NCBI GenBank assembly: GCA_946965045.2
Contig: OX337237.1
Coordinates: forward strand, 2,418,001-2,482,000
Length of the DNA stretch: 64,000 bases
From: Epithemia pelagica
Lineage: Eukaryota > Bacillariophyta > Bacillariophyceae > Surirellales > Surirellaceae
Reading direction: 5' to 3'
The notes beneath the pieces are model-generated. The model did no database searches, was not told the DNA's origin, and saw nothing but the letters and a program-made list of their open reading frames with translations. The stretch's first letter is position 1; every line of letters starts with the position of its first letter. Positions 20,925 to 30,700 of this stretch are shown here, piece after piece. A program made the translations under genes and the position numbers.

Positions 20925-22698
20925 GGGCCTGTGTCCACGGAATGTGTTTTTGAGTTCTGAAATCGAGTTTCGAGTTTCGAGGTTGAGCCAATAGGTTATG
21001 GTCCCCTTGAAAACTCGAAAACACAACCTCGAATCCCCCAAATCTTGGCAATCCCCCAACGACCTTGCCAAGATTCTGAAATCGAGTTTCGAGTTTCGAG
21101 GTTTCCAAAGAGCCCCACTGTTCCCACTTCCCTCCGAGCACCAACAGCACCGGAAAAAAGATCCTCCGGAAGGCAGAAAGCATTGAAGGATACTTCCACT
21201 ATTGTTTGCAACAAAAGAAAATGAGTGACACAGATCATTTGACAGATTCTCTAGAGACAGAGGAATCAAGAGAACAGACCTCAAGACTTAGTAGACCACA
21301 TGGCCCAACCGCAACCCAGGCAACATTGGGTTCTACATCATCTCCCTCTGACTTGATGTTCACCACGCCAGTACTTGGCCGGTTTCAACAAGAACAAGGC
21401 AACCAAGGTGACTCCGACTCTGATGGTGATGAAGCTGAGAGGGAGTGTGATGCTCGCAAGAATCTGAAAGAGACCCAACCTGAGCTCAGGAACAAAGAAC
21501 AAGGCAATCAAGGTGACTCCGACTCTGTTTGTGATGAAGCTGAGAGGGAGTGTGATGCTCGCAAGAATCTGAAAGAGACCCAACCTGAGCTCAGGAACAA
21601 AGTACTCCTGGCCATGTGTATGGGGCTGAAGGCTCACACAAACAACAAGGGTGGGTGTGACCCGAAAGTGGATGAAGACTATAAAAATGCAAAGGGCAAG
21701 ACAGCTTTGCTTCCCACCGCAGATGACTACAAATCAGAGATTATCCGCCGCTTCCGACTTGAAAATCCTACAAGCAAAGACAAGGCTTGTAGCTCGTATA
21801 GTATTCCAAGATGCAAGGATTGGCTGTGTCAAAACCCAATTGTGAATCCGGCCTGCGTCTCATATATACACAAGAAGGAGAAGGCATTGCGCCGTCTCCT
21901 GCAAGCTGCCCATAGAGAAGAACAACAAAATGAAGTTTTGGCAGGACCCACCCGTGATGCATGGATTGGGATACTGCCCTGGCTTTGTCTCTACCATTGT
22001 ATGATGGAGGTGGAAGTGTTAGAGGCTTACATGAAAATCCATGACTGGGAAGATCGACAGGGAACTGACGCACGAAATTCTTCCATTCGTCCTCCATCAT
22101 TTTATGAACTATGTGCACAAAAATTTAACGACAAGAATTTTAATGTGACGACAAAAGCATTCCCTGACCTGCATGAAGATTTTGCTCATGAAATTGAGAT
22201 TCTGGGATCTAACGAGTCACTTCCTGCAAATGTGACTCCCGACAAGGTAAAAGAGAAATTGGGTAATGCTAGGTGCAAACTCCTCAAAGTAATTTCAAAT
22301 TGGGAGCGCAGTGGCAATGGTTCAGGGCAACGGGCGGAATCGCATGAAGACTTCGGTCATGTCAATGCTGCACACCAAGAATGGCTAAATGTGGTGCAAG
22401 GACACGGAAATGATGAATCTGAAGATGAGTTTATGGATGGAGACAACCGGAAGGCTTTTCTCGGTGGAAACAGGTCCCACATTTTATACATGTGGCAGGT
22501 GTTTGACGACCATCAAATTTTATACCATACACTCACAAAGCTCTCTATTACGGTTGCAGTCAGTTCAGGTAGTGCGACATCTTCCATTTGTAGTGGTAAA
22601 CGTGGAAGAGGTGCTGGTCGCCGCTCCCGGAAAGAACAACTTGAAGAAATAGTGCGTAAGAAACAGATGCTCGTACAAAGTAACATTGCTGTGTCTAT
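20925..22698 (+). repeat. Left arm of the Harbinger terminal inverted repeat
   Basis: 1,774 bp, inverted match to the right arm. It includes the outer GGGCCTGTGTCC tip, internal AACTCGAAAC-type palindromic clusters (about 20955-21105) and the first ~490 codons of the accessory gene. Confidence 0.88.
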
Positions 22699-23014
22699 GA
22701 GTCGACTCGCCGCGGCAAATTATGGGACGACAAGCTCTCAAATTGGAAATCATCTGGCACAGTTGCGACGAGAAATGAGAGAATTGCGCCGAGAAAGCCA
22801 AGGTGCTACAGGTCAACACCGTCAGGACATTGAGGGAGACATTTCCACAGTCCGAGAACAGATGGAGCACTTCAACAAGCTCGCCAAGGAACTCCAAGAA
22901 ATGGATAAGAAAGATCCATTTGAGCTCATGACAACTGGTGGAGGGTCTGGCTGTGAGCAGAATGAAGAAGAGAGCGATTCTGAAATTGATCTTGATGATC
23001 TTGATGATGAATAG
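21221..23014 (+). CDS. Harbinger accessory (second) protein, full length
   Basis: 597 aa from the first ATG. PIF/Harbinger elements carry a second gene, often Myb/SANT-like, whose product helps the nuclease bind DNA and enter the nucleus. This protein occupies that position, but I cannot identify a clear Myb domain. Seen: a duplicated acidic segment (EQGNQGDSDS...DEAERECDARKN...ELRNK) repeated twice in tandem near residues 60-140, Cys and Trp-rich middle parts, a basic patch GKRGRGAGRRSRKEQLEEIVRK that could be a nuclear signal, a long C-terminal heptad-like helix (LAQLRREMRELRRE to MEHFNKLAKELQEM) and an acidic tail ending EIDLDDLDDE. It converges with the nuclease gene with 29 bp between stops. 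Confidence 0.75.
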   Translation: MSDTDHLTDSLETEESREQTSRLSRPHGPTATQATLGSTSSPSDLMFTTPVLGRFQQEQGNQGDSDSDGDEAERECDARKNLKETQPELRNKEQGNQGDSDSVCDEAERECDARKNLKETQPELRNKVLLAMCMGLKAHTNNKGGCDPKVDEDYKNAKGKTALLPTADDYKSEIIRRFRLENPTSKDKACSSYSIPRCKDWLCQNPIVNPACVSYIHKKEKALRRLLQAAHREEQQNEVLAGPTRDAWIGILPWLCLYHCMMEVEVLEAYMKIHDWEDRQGTDARNSSIRPPSFYELCAQKFNDKNFNVTTKAFPDLHEDFAHEIEILGSNESLPANVTPDKVKEKLGNARCKLLKVISNWERSGNGSGQRAESHEDFGHVNAAHQEWLNVVQGHGNDESEDEFMDGDNRKAFLGGNRSHILYMWQVFDDHQILYHTLTKLSITVAVSSGSATSSICSGKRGRGAGRRSRKEQLEEIVRKKQMLVQSNIAVSMSRLAAANYGTTSSQIGNHLAQLRREMRELRRESQGATGQHRQDIEGDISTVREQMEHFNKLAKELQEMDKKDPFELMTTGGGSGCEQNEEESDSEIDLDDLDDE

Positions 23015-23043
23015 AAGTATCTACAGAATTATAGTTTGTATCT

Positions 23044-24213
23044 TTATGTTAACCAGTGGCGAGGTGTTGGTCGAACAAGGTCTTTGTCAATTACCATATT
23101 GAGTAGTCGATGTTGTGGCAAATCTGAATCAGAGCTAGTTTCATTTTGTCGAAGGAAGTTACGATCAGAGTCCTCACGATGGACACCACCATCAAGAAGA
23201 CCAGAAGGACGCAAATGGTCACCATGCAGCTCAACTCCGCCAGCCATGGCTATGGACAACTGATCCTTGCTTGTAGGCTCATGAGGGACATCCTTTTTAT
23301 CCACCAAGAAGTTATGAAGCTTGCAAAGTGCAAGTACCATAGATGTCACTTTCGGGAGAGCAATCTTGGCGGACATTGGCTTACGCAAAATGCTCCACCG
23401 GTGAACCAACTCACCAAACGCACATTCAATGTTTATCCGAAGCTGGGATTGATAGAAGTTAAAGGAGTCTTTTGAACCAGATGAGACATTTTTGTAAGGA
23501 GTCACCATGTAGTTGTTGCTTACGTATGCATTGTCACCAAATAGAGCAAGACCCGGTGCCAGAAAATCTGGCTTTTCTAAGGAATGATATAGACTACTCG
23601 TAACAAATGACAAGTAGTCGGACGTAGATGCAGGATGGCCAATTGATACGTCCAGGAATTTTTTCATGGCATCACAAGTCCCTTGCATGTTGAACCCAAA
23701 CTTCTTCTTTCGTGCGCAAAAAATTTTTTTTATACCAAACTCGGCATTTTCTGACTGACTAGAAGATGGTCTCTCAATCCAGATCAGAATGCCATCGATG
23801 GCACCAACACAGCAATCAAACTGAGCAGCACTTTTCTTCATGAACTCCTCTGCCAATTTCCTCTGTTCATCATGATCTTGTGGAAATTCAAAATCAAGCT
23901 GCGAACAGAGGTGAATTGCGTCCACAATAGTCCAGACACTGATGAAGACCTGTACATGGCTAACACCATGTACAAGCACCAGGTCCAGTGGATCAGCACC
24001 CGCAAAATATCTTATAGCAATGCTTAACCGTGTTTCTGATGGTATTGTCCCGTTGGGTGTCAGAACTCTGCTTCGACGGTTTCTCATCCTTCTGTAGTAT
24101 CTTCTTCGGAATTTTGCTCGTAGTCTTCTTCTCCGCATCTTCTCTCGGGCTCTTTTAAGAGCAAGGCGTTTGGCTGTGACTTCATCTATGAACGGCTTGA
24201 GGGTTTGGTGCAA
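23044..24213 (-). CDS. PIF/Harbinger (HARBI1-like) DDE nuclease
   Basis: 389 codons from the earliest possible start (a TTG at 24213); the first in-frame ATG is at 24138, giving 364 aa. The basic N-terminus (MRRRRLRAKFRRRYYRRMRN) may bind DNA. DDE_Tnp_4 features in order are LSIAIRYFAGADPLDL (helix-turn-helix-like), CVGAIDGILIWI (first Asp), LFGDNAYVSNNYMVTPY (second Asp) and QLRINIECAFGELVHRW (Glu). The spacing and the LHNFLVD ending fit a complete catalytic domain. The inverted duplication junction at 24226 lies only 13 bp upstream of the earliest start, so the native 5' end and promoter may have been replaced; transcription could now start from the duplicated left end. Confidence 0.88.
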   Translation of the reverse strand: MHQTLKPFIDEVTAKRLALKRAREKMRRRRLRAKFRRRYYRRMRNRRSRVLTPNGTIPSETRLSIAIRYFAGADPLDLVLVHGVSHVQVFISVWTIVDAIHLCSQLDFEFPQDHDEQRKLAEEFMKKSAAQFDCCVGAIDGILIWIERPSSSQSENAEFGIKKIFCARKKKFGFNMQGTCDAMKKFLDVSIGHPASTSDYLSFVTSSLYHSLEKPDFLAPGLALFGDNAYVSNNYMVTPYKNVSSGSKDSFNFYQSQLRINIECAFGELVHRWSILRKPMSAKIALPKVTSMVLALCKLHNFLVDKKDVPHEPTSKDQLSIAMAGGVELHGDHLRPSGLLDGGVHREDSDRNFLRQNETSSDSDLPQHRLLNMVIDKDLVRPTPRHWLT

Positions 24214-25703
24214 AGACCAAAAGCAATAGACACAGCAATGTTACTTTGTACGAGCATCTGTTTCTTACGCACTATTTCTTCAAGTTGTTCTTTCCGGGAG
24301 CGGCGACCAGCACCTCTTCCACGTTTACCACTACAAATGGAAGATGTCGCACTACCTGAACTGACTGCAACCGTAATAGAGAGCTTTGTGAGTGTATGGT
24401 ATAAAATTTGATGGTCGTCAAACACCTGCCACATGTATAAAATGTGGGACCTGTTTCCACCGAGAAAAGCCTTCCGGTTGTCTCCATCCATAAACTCATC
24501 TTCAGATTCATCATTTCCGTGTCCTTGCACCACATTTAGCCATTCTTGGTGTGCAGCATTGACATGACCGAAGTCTTCATGCGATTCCGCCCGTTGCCCT
24601 GAACCATTGCCACTGCGCTCCCAATTTGAAATTACTTTGAGGAGTTTGCACCTAGCATTACCCAATTTCTCTTTTACCTTGTCGGGAGTCACATTTGCAG
24701 GAAGTGACTCGTTAGATCCCAGAATCTCAATTTCATGAGCAAAATCTTCATGCAGGTCAGGGAATGCTTTTGTCGTCACATTAAAATTCTTGTCGTTAAA
24801 TTTTTGTGCACATAGTTCATAAAATGATGGAGGACGAATGGAAGAATTTCGTGCGTCAGTTCCCTGTCGATCTTCCCAGTCATGGATTTTCATGTAAGCC
24901 TCTAACACTTCCACCTCCATCATACAATGGTAGAGACGAAGCCAGGGCAGTATCCCAATCCATGCATCACGGGTGGGTCCTGCCAAAACTTCATTTTGTT
25001 GTTCTTCTCTATGGGCAGCTTGCAGGAGACGGCGCAATGCCTTCTCCTTCTTGTGTATATATGAGACGCAGGCCGGATTCACAATTGGGTTTTGACACAG
25101 CCAATCCTTGCATCTTGGAATACTATACGAGCTACAAGCCTTGTCTTTGCTTGTAGGATTTTCAAGTCGGAAGCGGCGGATAATCTCTGATTTGTAGTCA
25201 TCTGCGGTGGGAAGCAAAGCTGTCTTGCCCTTTGCATTTTTATAGTCTTCATCCACTTTCGGGTCACACCAACCCTTGTTGTTTGTGTGAGCCTTCAGCC
25301 CCATACACATGGCCAGGAGTACTTTGTTCCTGAGCTCAGGTTGGGTCTCTTTCAGATTCTTGCGAGCATCACACTCCCTCTCAGCTTCATCACAAACAGA
25401 GTCGGAGTCACCTTGATTGCCTTGTTCTTTGTTCCTGAGCTCAGGTTGGGTCTCTTTCAGATTCTTGCGAGCATCACACTCCCTCTCAGCTTCATCACCA
25501 TCAGAGTCGGAGTCACCTTGGTTGCCTTGTTCTTGTTGAAACCGGCCAAGTACTGGCGTGGTGAACATCAAGTCAGAGGGAGATGATGTAGAACCCAATG
25601 TTGCCTGGGTTGCGGTTGGGCCATGTGGTCTACTAAGTCTTGAGGTCTGTTCTCTTGATTCCTCTGTCTCTAGAGAATCTGTCAAATGATCTGTGTCACT
25701 CAT
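24186..25703 (-). pseudogene. Truncated second copy of the Harbinger accessory gene
   Basis: An inverted duplicate of the plus-strand accessory gene at 21221. It follows the original to SNIAVS, then crosses the duplication junction at 24226 and ends at 24186 after a short foreign tail (IAFGLCTKPSSRS). Differences noticed are Gly to Trp (GGCDPK / GWCDPK) and Cys to Arg (WLCLYH / WLRLYH). It lacks the C-terminal coiled coil and acidic tail. It overlaps the nuclease start by 28 nt in another frame on the same strand. Confidence 0.85.
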
Positions 25704-25989
25704 TTTCTTTTGTTGCAAACAATAGTGGAAGTATCCTTCAATGCTTTCTGCCTTCCGGAGGATCTTTTTTCCGGTGCTGTTGGTGCTCGGAGGGAAGTGG
25801 GAACAGTGGGGCTCTTTGGAAACCTCGAAACTCGAAACTCGATTTCAGAATCTTGGCAAGGTCGTTGGGGGATTGCCAAGATTTGGGGGATTCGAGGTTG
25901 TGTTTTCGAGTTTTCAAGGGGACCTTAACCTATTGGCTCAACCTCGAAACTCGAAACTCGATTTCAGAACTCAAAAACACATTCCGTGG
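24226..25989 (-). repeat. Right arm of the Harbinger terminal inverted repeat, inner 1,764 bp
   Basis: Reverse complement of 20935-22698. The missing outer tip is at 32294-32303, beyond the Copia-3 insertion (1,764 + 10 = 1,774 bp, with no net indel against the left arm). Confidence 0.88.
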
Positions 25990-26230
25990 TGTTGGAAGAT
26001 CCCCGTTGCCGCCTGGCGCATTCGGAACCAGGGGGGGGGGGGACATCTCCTGTGCGTAAGGGTTTCCCCCATGACCCACGTCACCACTGGACACTATTCA
26101 CTGACGACCCTCATACGTCAGCACCATTTGCACCCATAGCGTAACATGACCATACCTATAATTTACTCAATCCCCTTTTTACGAAACTAGTTGGCCCTTT
26201 TAATCGGCAGTGACCACGGTTAAAACAACA
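25990..26230 (+). repeat. 5' LTR of Copia-3
   Basis: 241 bp, TG...CA ends, with a 12-base G run at about 26031-26042. Confidence 0.92.
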
Positions 26231-26316
26231 CGCTTCCTCTGCGCGATAACTGTGACCTTTCATAAGAAAAACTCACCGATTTGTGCCGTGAACTACTTTC
26301 AGGAGAGCAAGTGAAC

Positions 26317-27720
26317 ATGGGAGATGCGGCTGGAGCAGACGCCCAAGCACTCGTTCAAGCCTTGAACAATGCATCCGTTGCGATCCAGAACGCAATAGCG
26401 CAAGCAGCTGCCGGACCAGGAGCACCAGCTGCAGGACCATTCCTCCGTACTCCCTTGCGAGCTGGGATTGCAAACACCCTGGATTTTAGCACGAAAGAAG
26501 GCAGGAAGTACTACGAACAGGCAACGAGATCCTTATTCTCGACCGACGAGAAGTTTGATGTAGAGCCAGGCAGGTTCCAACTATTCGTGAACCTACTCCA
26601 TACGCGGGCTCGCGACCTCGGAATGCTCGAGAACGGAGCCAACTGCATGGTAACAGTTCCGGCACCTCCAGGCGGAGTCGCACCGCCAGCTGTCAACATG
26701 ATCACGGATTATGGACGCTTGACGTTGGAGGAAATCAAGGCCTACGAGACGACATTCATCGGACAGAACACCAGGAACTCGCAGAACTCCAAGATGCTTC
26801 ATGACTTAATCATGAACTCACTCTCACCAACCGGTATTCAACGTATCCAAATTTGGACGAATGAGACCAAGGTGAATGGGGAAGATGCAGGAGGATGCCT
26901 CTTCAAGGTCGTGATTCGCGAGAGTTACCTTGACTCTAACGCGACTGTCACTACGTTGCGACTGAACCTAACGAACCTCGATCGCTACATCGAGACGAAC
27001 GGGTCCGATATCGTCGCATTCAACGCCTACGTGCAGAGTCAAGTTGATGGGTTGGCATCCAGAGGACATACATCACTAGACCTAATCGTTAACTTGTTTA
27101 AAGGCTACAAAGCCGTCAAGGACGACCGTTTTCAGGATTATATCCAAAAGATTGAAGACGGCCATGAAGACGGTTCAAACGTCATCACGAGCGCAAACGA
27201 ACTGATGGTTCGCGCCGTCAACTTCTACAAGAAACAAGTGACGCGCGACGAATGGGAGCAACCAACCCAGCACCAAAAGGAGGTATTAGCCCTCCAGGCC
27301 GAGGTACTCCACCTCAAAAAGCAGTCCAGTAAGAACAACGCGGACAAGGCAAAAGGAAAAGATGGAGTCCACAAGAAAGGCACCAAAGCAAAGCTGGAGA
27401 ACACCAAGCAAAAACCCGAGCGACCAGGTTGGCTCAAGGACCACACGAAGCCGAAACAGGAAAGCCTGACAAAGTACCGCACATGGAATGGTACCAAGTG
27501 GTACTGGTGCGATGAAGCCACAGACGGCAAATGTGGTGGCAAGTGGAGGACCCACAAGCCGGCGGATTGCAAAGGGTATGCGAAACCAGCACCGAAAACG
27601 TCGAAAACGGACGCAAAAGAAGAAAAGAAGAAGAAAGAAGCTCTAAAGATGGCAGTGGCACATGAGACACTGATCGAGAGCATGGACGACGAGCAGGAGG
27701 ACTCCGATTACGAATCGTGA
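26317..27720 (+). CDS. Copia-3 gag
   Basis: 467 aa from the ATG at 26317, ending at TGA 27718-27720. An Ala-rich N-terminus is followed by a helical capsid-like region (for example LTLEEIKAYETTFIGQNTRN, NLDRYIETNGSDIVAFNAYV). The C-terminus is Lys-rich, with a Cys/His cluster different from a CCHC knuckle: WYWCDEATDGKCGGKWRTHK then DCKGYAKP. It ends in an acidic DDEQEDSDYES. Pol follows in the same frame with no other stop. Confidence 0.82.
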   Translation: MGDAAGADAQALVQALNNASVAIQNAIAQAAAGPGAPAAGPFLRTPLRAGIANTLDFSTKEGRKYYEQATRSLFSTDEKFDVEPGRFQLFVNLLHTRARDLGMLENGANCMVTVPAPPGGVAPPAVNMITDYGRLTLEEIKAYETTFIGQNTRNSQNSKMLHDLIMNSLSPTGIQRIQIWTNETKVNGEDAGGCLFKVVIRESYLDSNATVTTLRLNLTNLDRYIETNGSDIVAFNAYVQSQVDGLASRGHTSLDLIVNLFKGYKAVKDDRFQDYIQKIEDGHEDGSNVITSANELMVRAVNFYKKQVTRDEWEQPTQHQKEVLALQAEVLHLKKQSSKNNADKAKGKDGVHKKGTKAKLENTKQKPERPGWLKDHTKPKQESLTKYRTWNGTKWYWCDEATDGKCGGKWRTHKPADCKGYAKPAPKTSKTDAKEEKKKKEALKMAVAHETLIESMDDEQEDSDYES

Positions 27721-30700
27721 CTCCTATGGAGAGGGTGGAAAACAGTAACAACGTTAGTAACACTGATCTTGTACATGTACACCACTCTCTCCCTCGAAGA
27801 AATAATCACTTACCTGTGGGTATGGACCCTTGTCCAATTCCTGAAACGAACGACAACCATGATAGAAGCAGCGATAAAGCTCATCATAGTCGTTCTCCAC
27901 CAGGGGGAGGAACTCGAGTCGACGACGAACAAGAAGGATTGGATGCACCACGCCATCACGATGATCAATGAGACAGTCGAAAGCATGGCAAACTGGGCAG
28001 ACACGAAATTCCTAGACACGAAACAAAGGAAGAAAGTGAGACCATGGCGAAGAAGAAGGGCGCGAAAGATGATATGCAGCGCCGCAATCATGGCCATGGC
28101 AGCCAGATGCGCCGCGGCAACCAACTGCCATCCATTCGACTCGGACTCAACGATGATTGGCATCGACAACAGGTGTTCGGGTTGTATCACCCACGTTCGA
28201 AGCGACATACCTGGAGCCTTGAAGCAGTGCAACAAAGCAATCAAAGGTTTCGGAGGTGCGAAAACTTATGAAGTGTGGACGGGCACCATTCACTGGGACT
28301 GGGAGGATGACCAAGGAAAGATCCATACGATGGTGATTCCCAACTCGTACTATGTCCCAGAAGGTAAGGTCCGACTACTGAGCCCGCAACACTGGGCGCA
28401 GACTCGGAAAAGTAGTGAAAAGCGCGGAGGGGCGGGCGAAATGACCACAGGCACAGAAGTAGTACTATTCTGGAACGACCGTCAGTCACGAAGGACGATC
28501 CAAATAGATACACACGGCAATAATGTGGCTACGTTCCATCTCGCGAGTGGGTACAAACAGTACCATGCCTACTGTAAAGAATGTGGGACTGAGCGCGACC
28601 GCGACTACGACAAAGACCCATTATTACAACATCAAGCCATGCCGTCGATGTTGATATCCGATGACGAGGGAGAGGACGACGAAACAACCTACCCGATCCA
28701 AGCCCAACAATGGCACCAGGCCATACCAAAACCGACGGTAAAGGCAACGCCGGACGCAGCAACCCAACAAACGGACGAAGCAGAGCCTCGCCAGTTTGAC
28801 TTCGATCTGGATGGAAAGACCGCCACCGACGAAATTCCACCGCCAGACATCATCCCACACGAGGAGGAAGAACGGCCAACGGCGGAAGCAGAGTTGCTCA
28901 GGTACCACTACGACTTTGGGCACCTGCCATTCGCTAAACTACAACAAATGGCAAGAGACGGAATACTGCCGAAACGACTGGCGAATTGTCACGTCCCAGT
29001 GTGCTCGGCATGCAATTTCGCCAAAGCAACGAAGCGAGCATGGCGCACAAGGTCGTCGAAAGACTGGTCGAACAAGACACCTCCAAGCAAACCAGGCATG
29101 GTTGTGTCGGTTGACCAGTTAGTATCGCCCACTCCAGGACTCGTGGCCCAGATGACAGGGTTCATCACGAAACAGCGCTACAGATACGCTACCGTGTATG
29201 TGGACCAAGCGACGTCACTGGGCTTCGTTTTCCTACAGAAGACTTCAACTGTTGAAGAGACACTGCAAGGCAAGAGAGCTTTTGAGCGCTATGCAATTAA
29301 CAGAGGAGTGTCAGTGCGTGCCTACCACGCCGACAACGGTATTTTTAAAGCGCACGGGTGGGTGAAGGCTTGTCATGACCAAGGACAAGACCTCACGTTC
29401 GCAGCCGTTGGCGCCCACCATTCAAATGGAAAGGCGGAGCGCAGAATAAGAGAGTTGCAAGGGATGGCGCGCACAATGCTTTTGCACGCGAACAAGCGAT
29501 GGCCACAGGCAATCACTGCCAATTTGTGGCCTTACGCCGTGCGCCATGCAAACGACTGCATTAACGCGGCCCCCAATATGCAACACGAAACGAAGCAATC
29601 GCCAATCCAACTGTTCTCTCAAACAGCCATTAACACGAACAAAAAGCACTGGAGGCCCTTTGGATGCCCAGTGTACGTGCTGGATGAACGATTGCAAGGG
29701 AACAAACCACACAATAAGTGGGAAAATCGAGCACGCGTGGGAATTTACTTGGGCCAGTCGCCAATCCACAACAGGAATGTGGCACTGGTCCTCAACCAAC
29801 ACACTGGGCATGTAAGTCCACAATTCCACGTACGATTCGATCGCAGTTTCCATACCCTCCAACAGGAGCAACTGACGGCAACGTGGCAAGTCAGTACATT
29901 CTTCGCTGACGCCAAACGAACCGGACAACCGCAGAGGAGCCAGAACGGAAAACGACGGAGGAGGCACAAGGGGCAAGAGGGAGCCCCACAACACACTCCA
30001 ACTGGCACTCCACCGGAAGAAGGGCAACAACAATTGCCAAACAATACATGGCCGGATGAGGCACCCAACCAAAGTCCAACCACAGGTCCACCAGGTGGGA
30101 CGCCACCACAAACAACACAGACTGGACGAACCATGGAACGAATGCCTCCAGTGGACTCAGAGGGAGCACACGGCCAGAGGGAGCGGCAACCCCCGCAAAC
30201 AACAACAACCAACCAAACGCGGACTAGATCGGGACGACTGCGTAAACCGACGCAACGCCTCATTGAAGTAATGTCCGCAGAGGTAGAGGATGACGCGACA
30301 ATACCGGGGGAACTATTTGCTCTCTCCACCCTCACGCCGCAAGACGATATGGAGGGGGAGGACCCACTCCTAGCGTACAAAGCGGCAGTCTCCGACCCGG
30401 ATACAATGTATCATCATGAGGCTATGAAAGAGCCGGACAGGGCGGAGTTTATAAAGGGCATGCAGAAAGAAATGGAGCGACAGATGGAAGATGGAAATCT
30501 ATCTATCGTGCGCCGCGATTCAGTCCCAGCAGGCCAACGCATCTTCAAGGCAGTATGGCAAATGCGCAGAAAAAGGGACATCATGACACGCGAGATCAAA
30601 ACACACAAGGCAAGACTAAACTTCGATGGATCCAAGATGGAAAAGGGCATAGACTACGACCAGACATATGCCCCAGTTGCATCGTGGGCATCCATCAGAC

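Noticed and set aside
24186-25718. Truncated accessory gene as an independent second Harbinger insertion
   Set aside because: There is no TAA duplication or TIR tip at its inner edge. The match is an exact-length mirror of the left end of the same element, which supports one element with an internal inverted duplication.
26031-26042. 12-base G run in the Copia-3 5' LTR as a functional G-quadruplex
   Set aside because: It is a homopolymer differing in length (12 against 9) between the two LTRs, most likely slippage or sequencing noise.
27717-27971. Small frame overlapping the Copia-3 gag stop as a frameshift-expressed protein
   Set aside because: Pol continues in the gag frame itself. The alternative frame is His/Asp-rich, ends quickly and has no domain.
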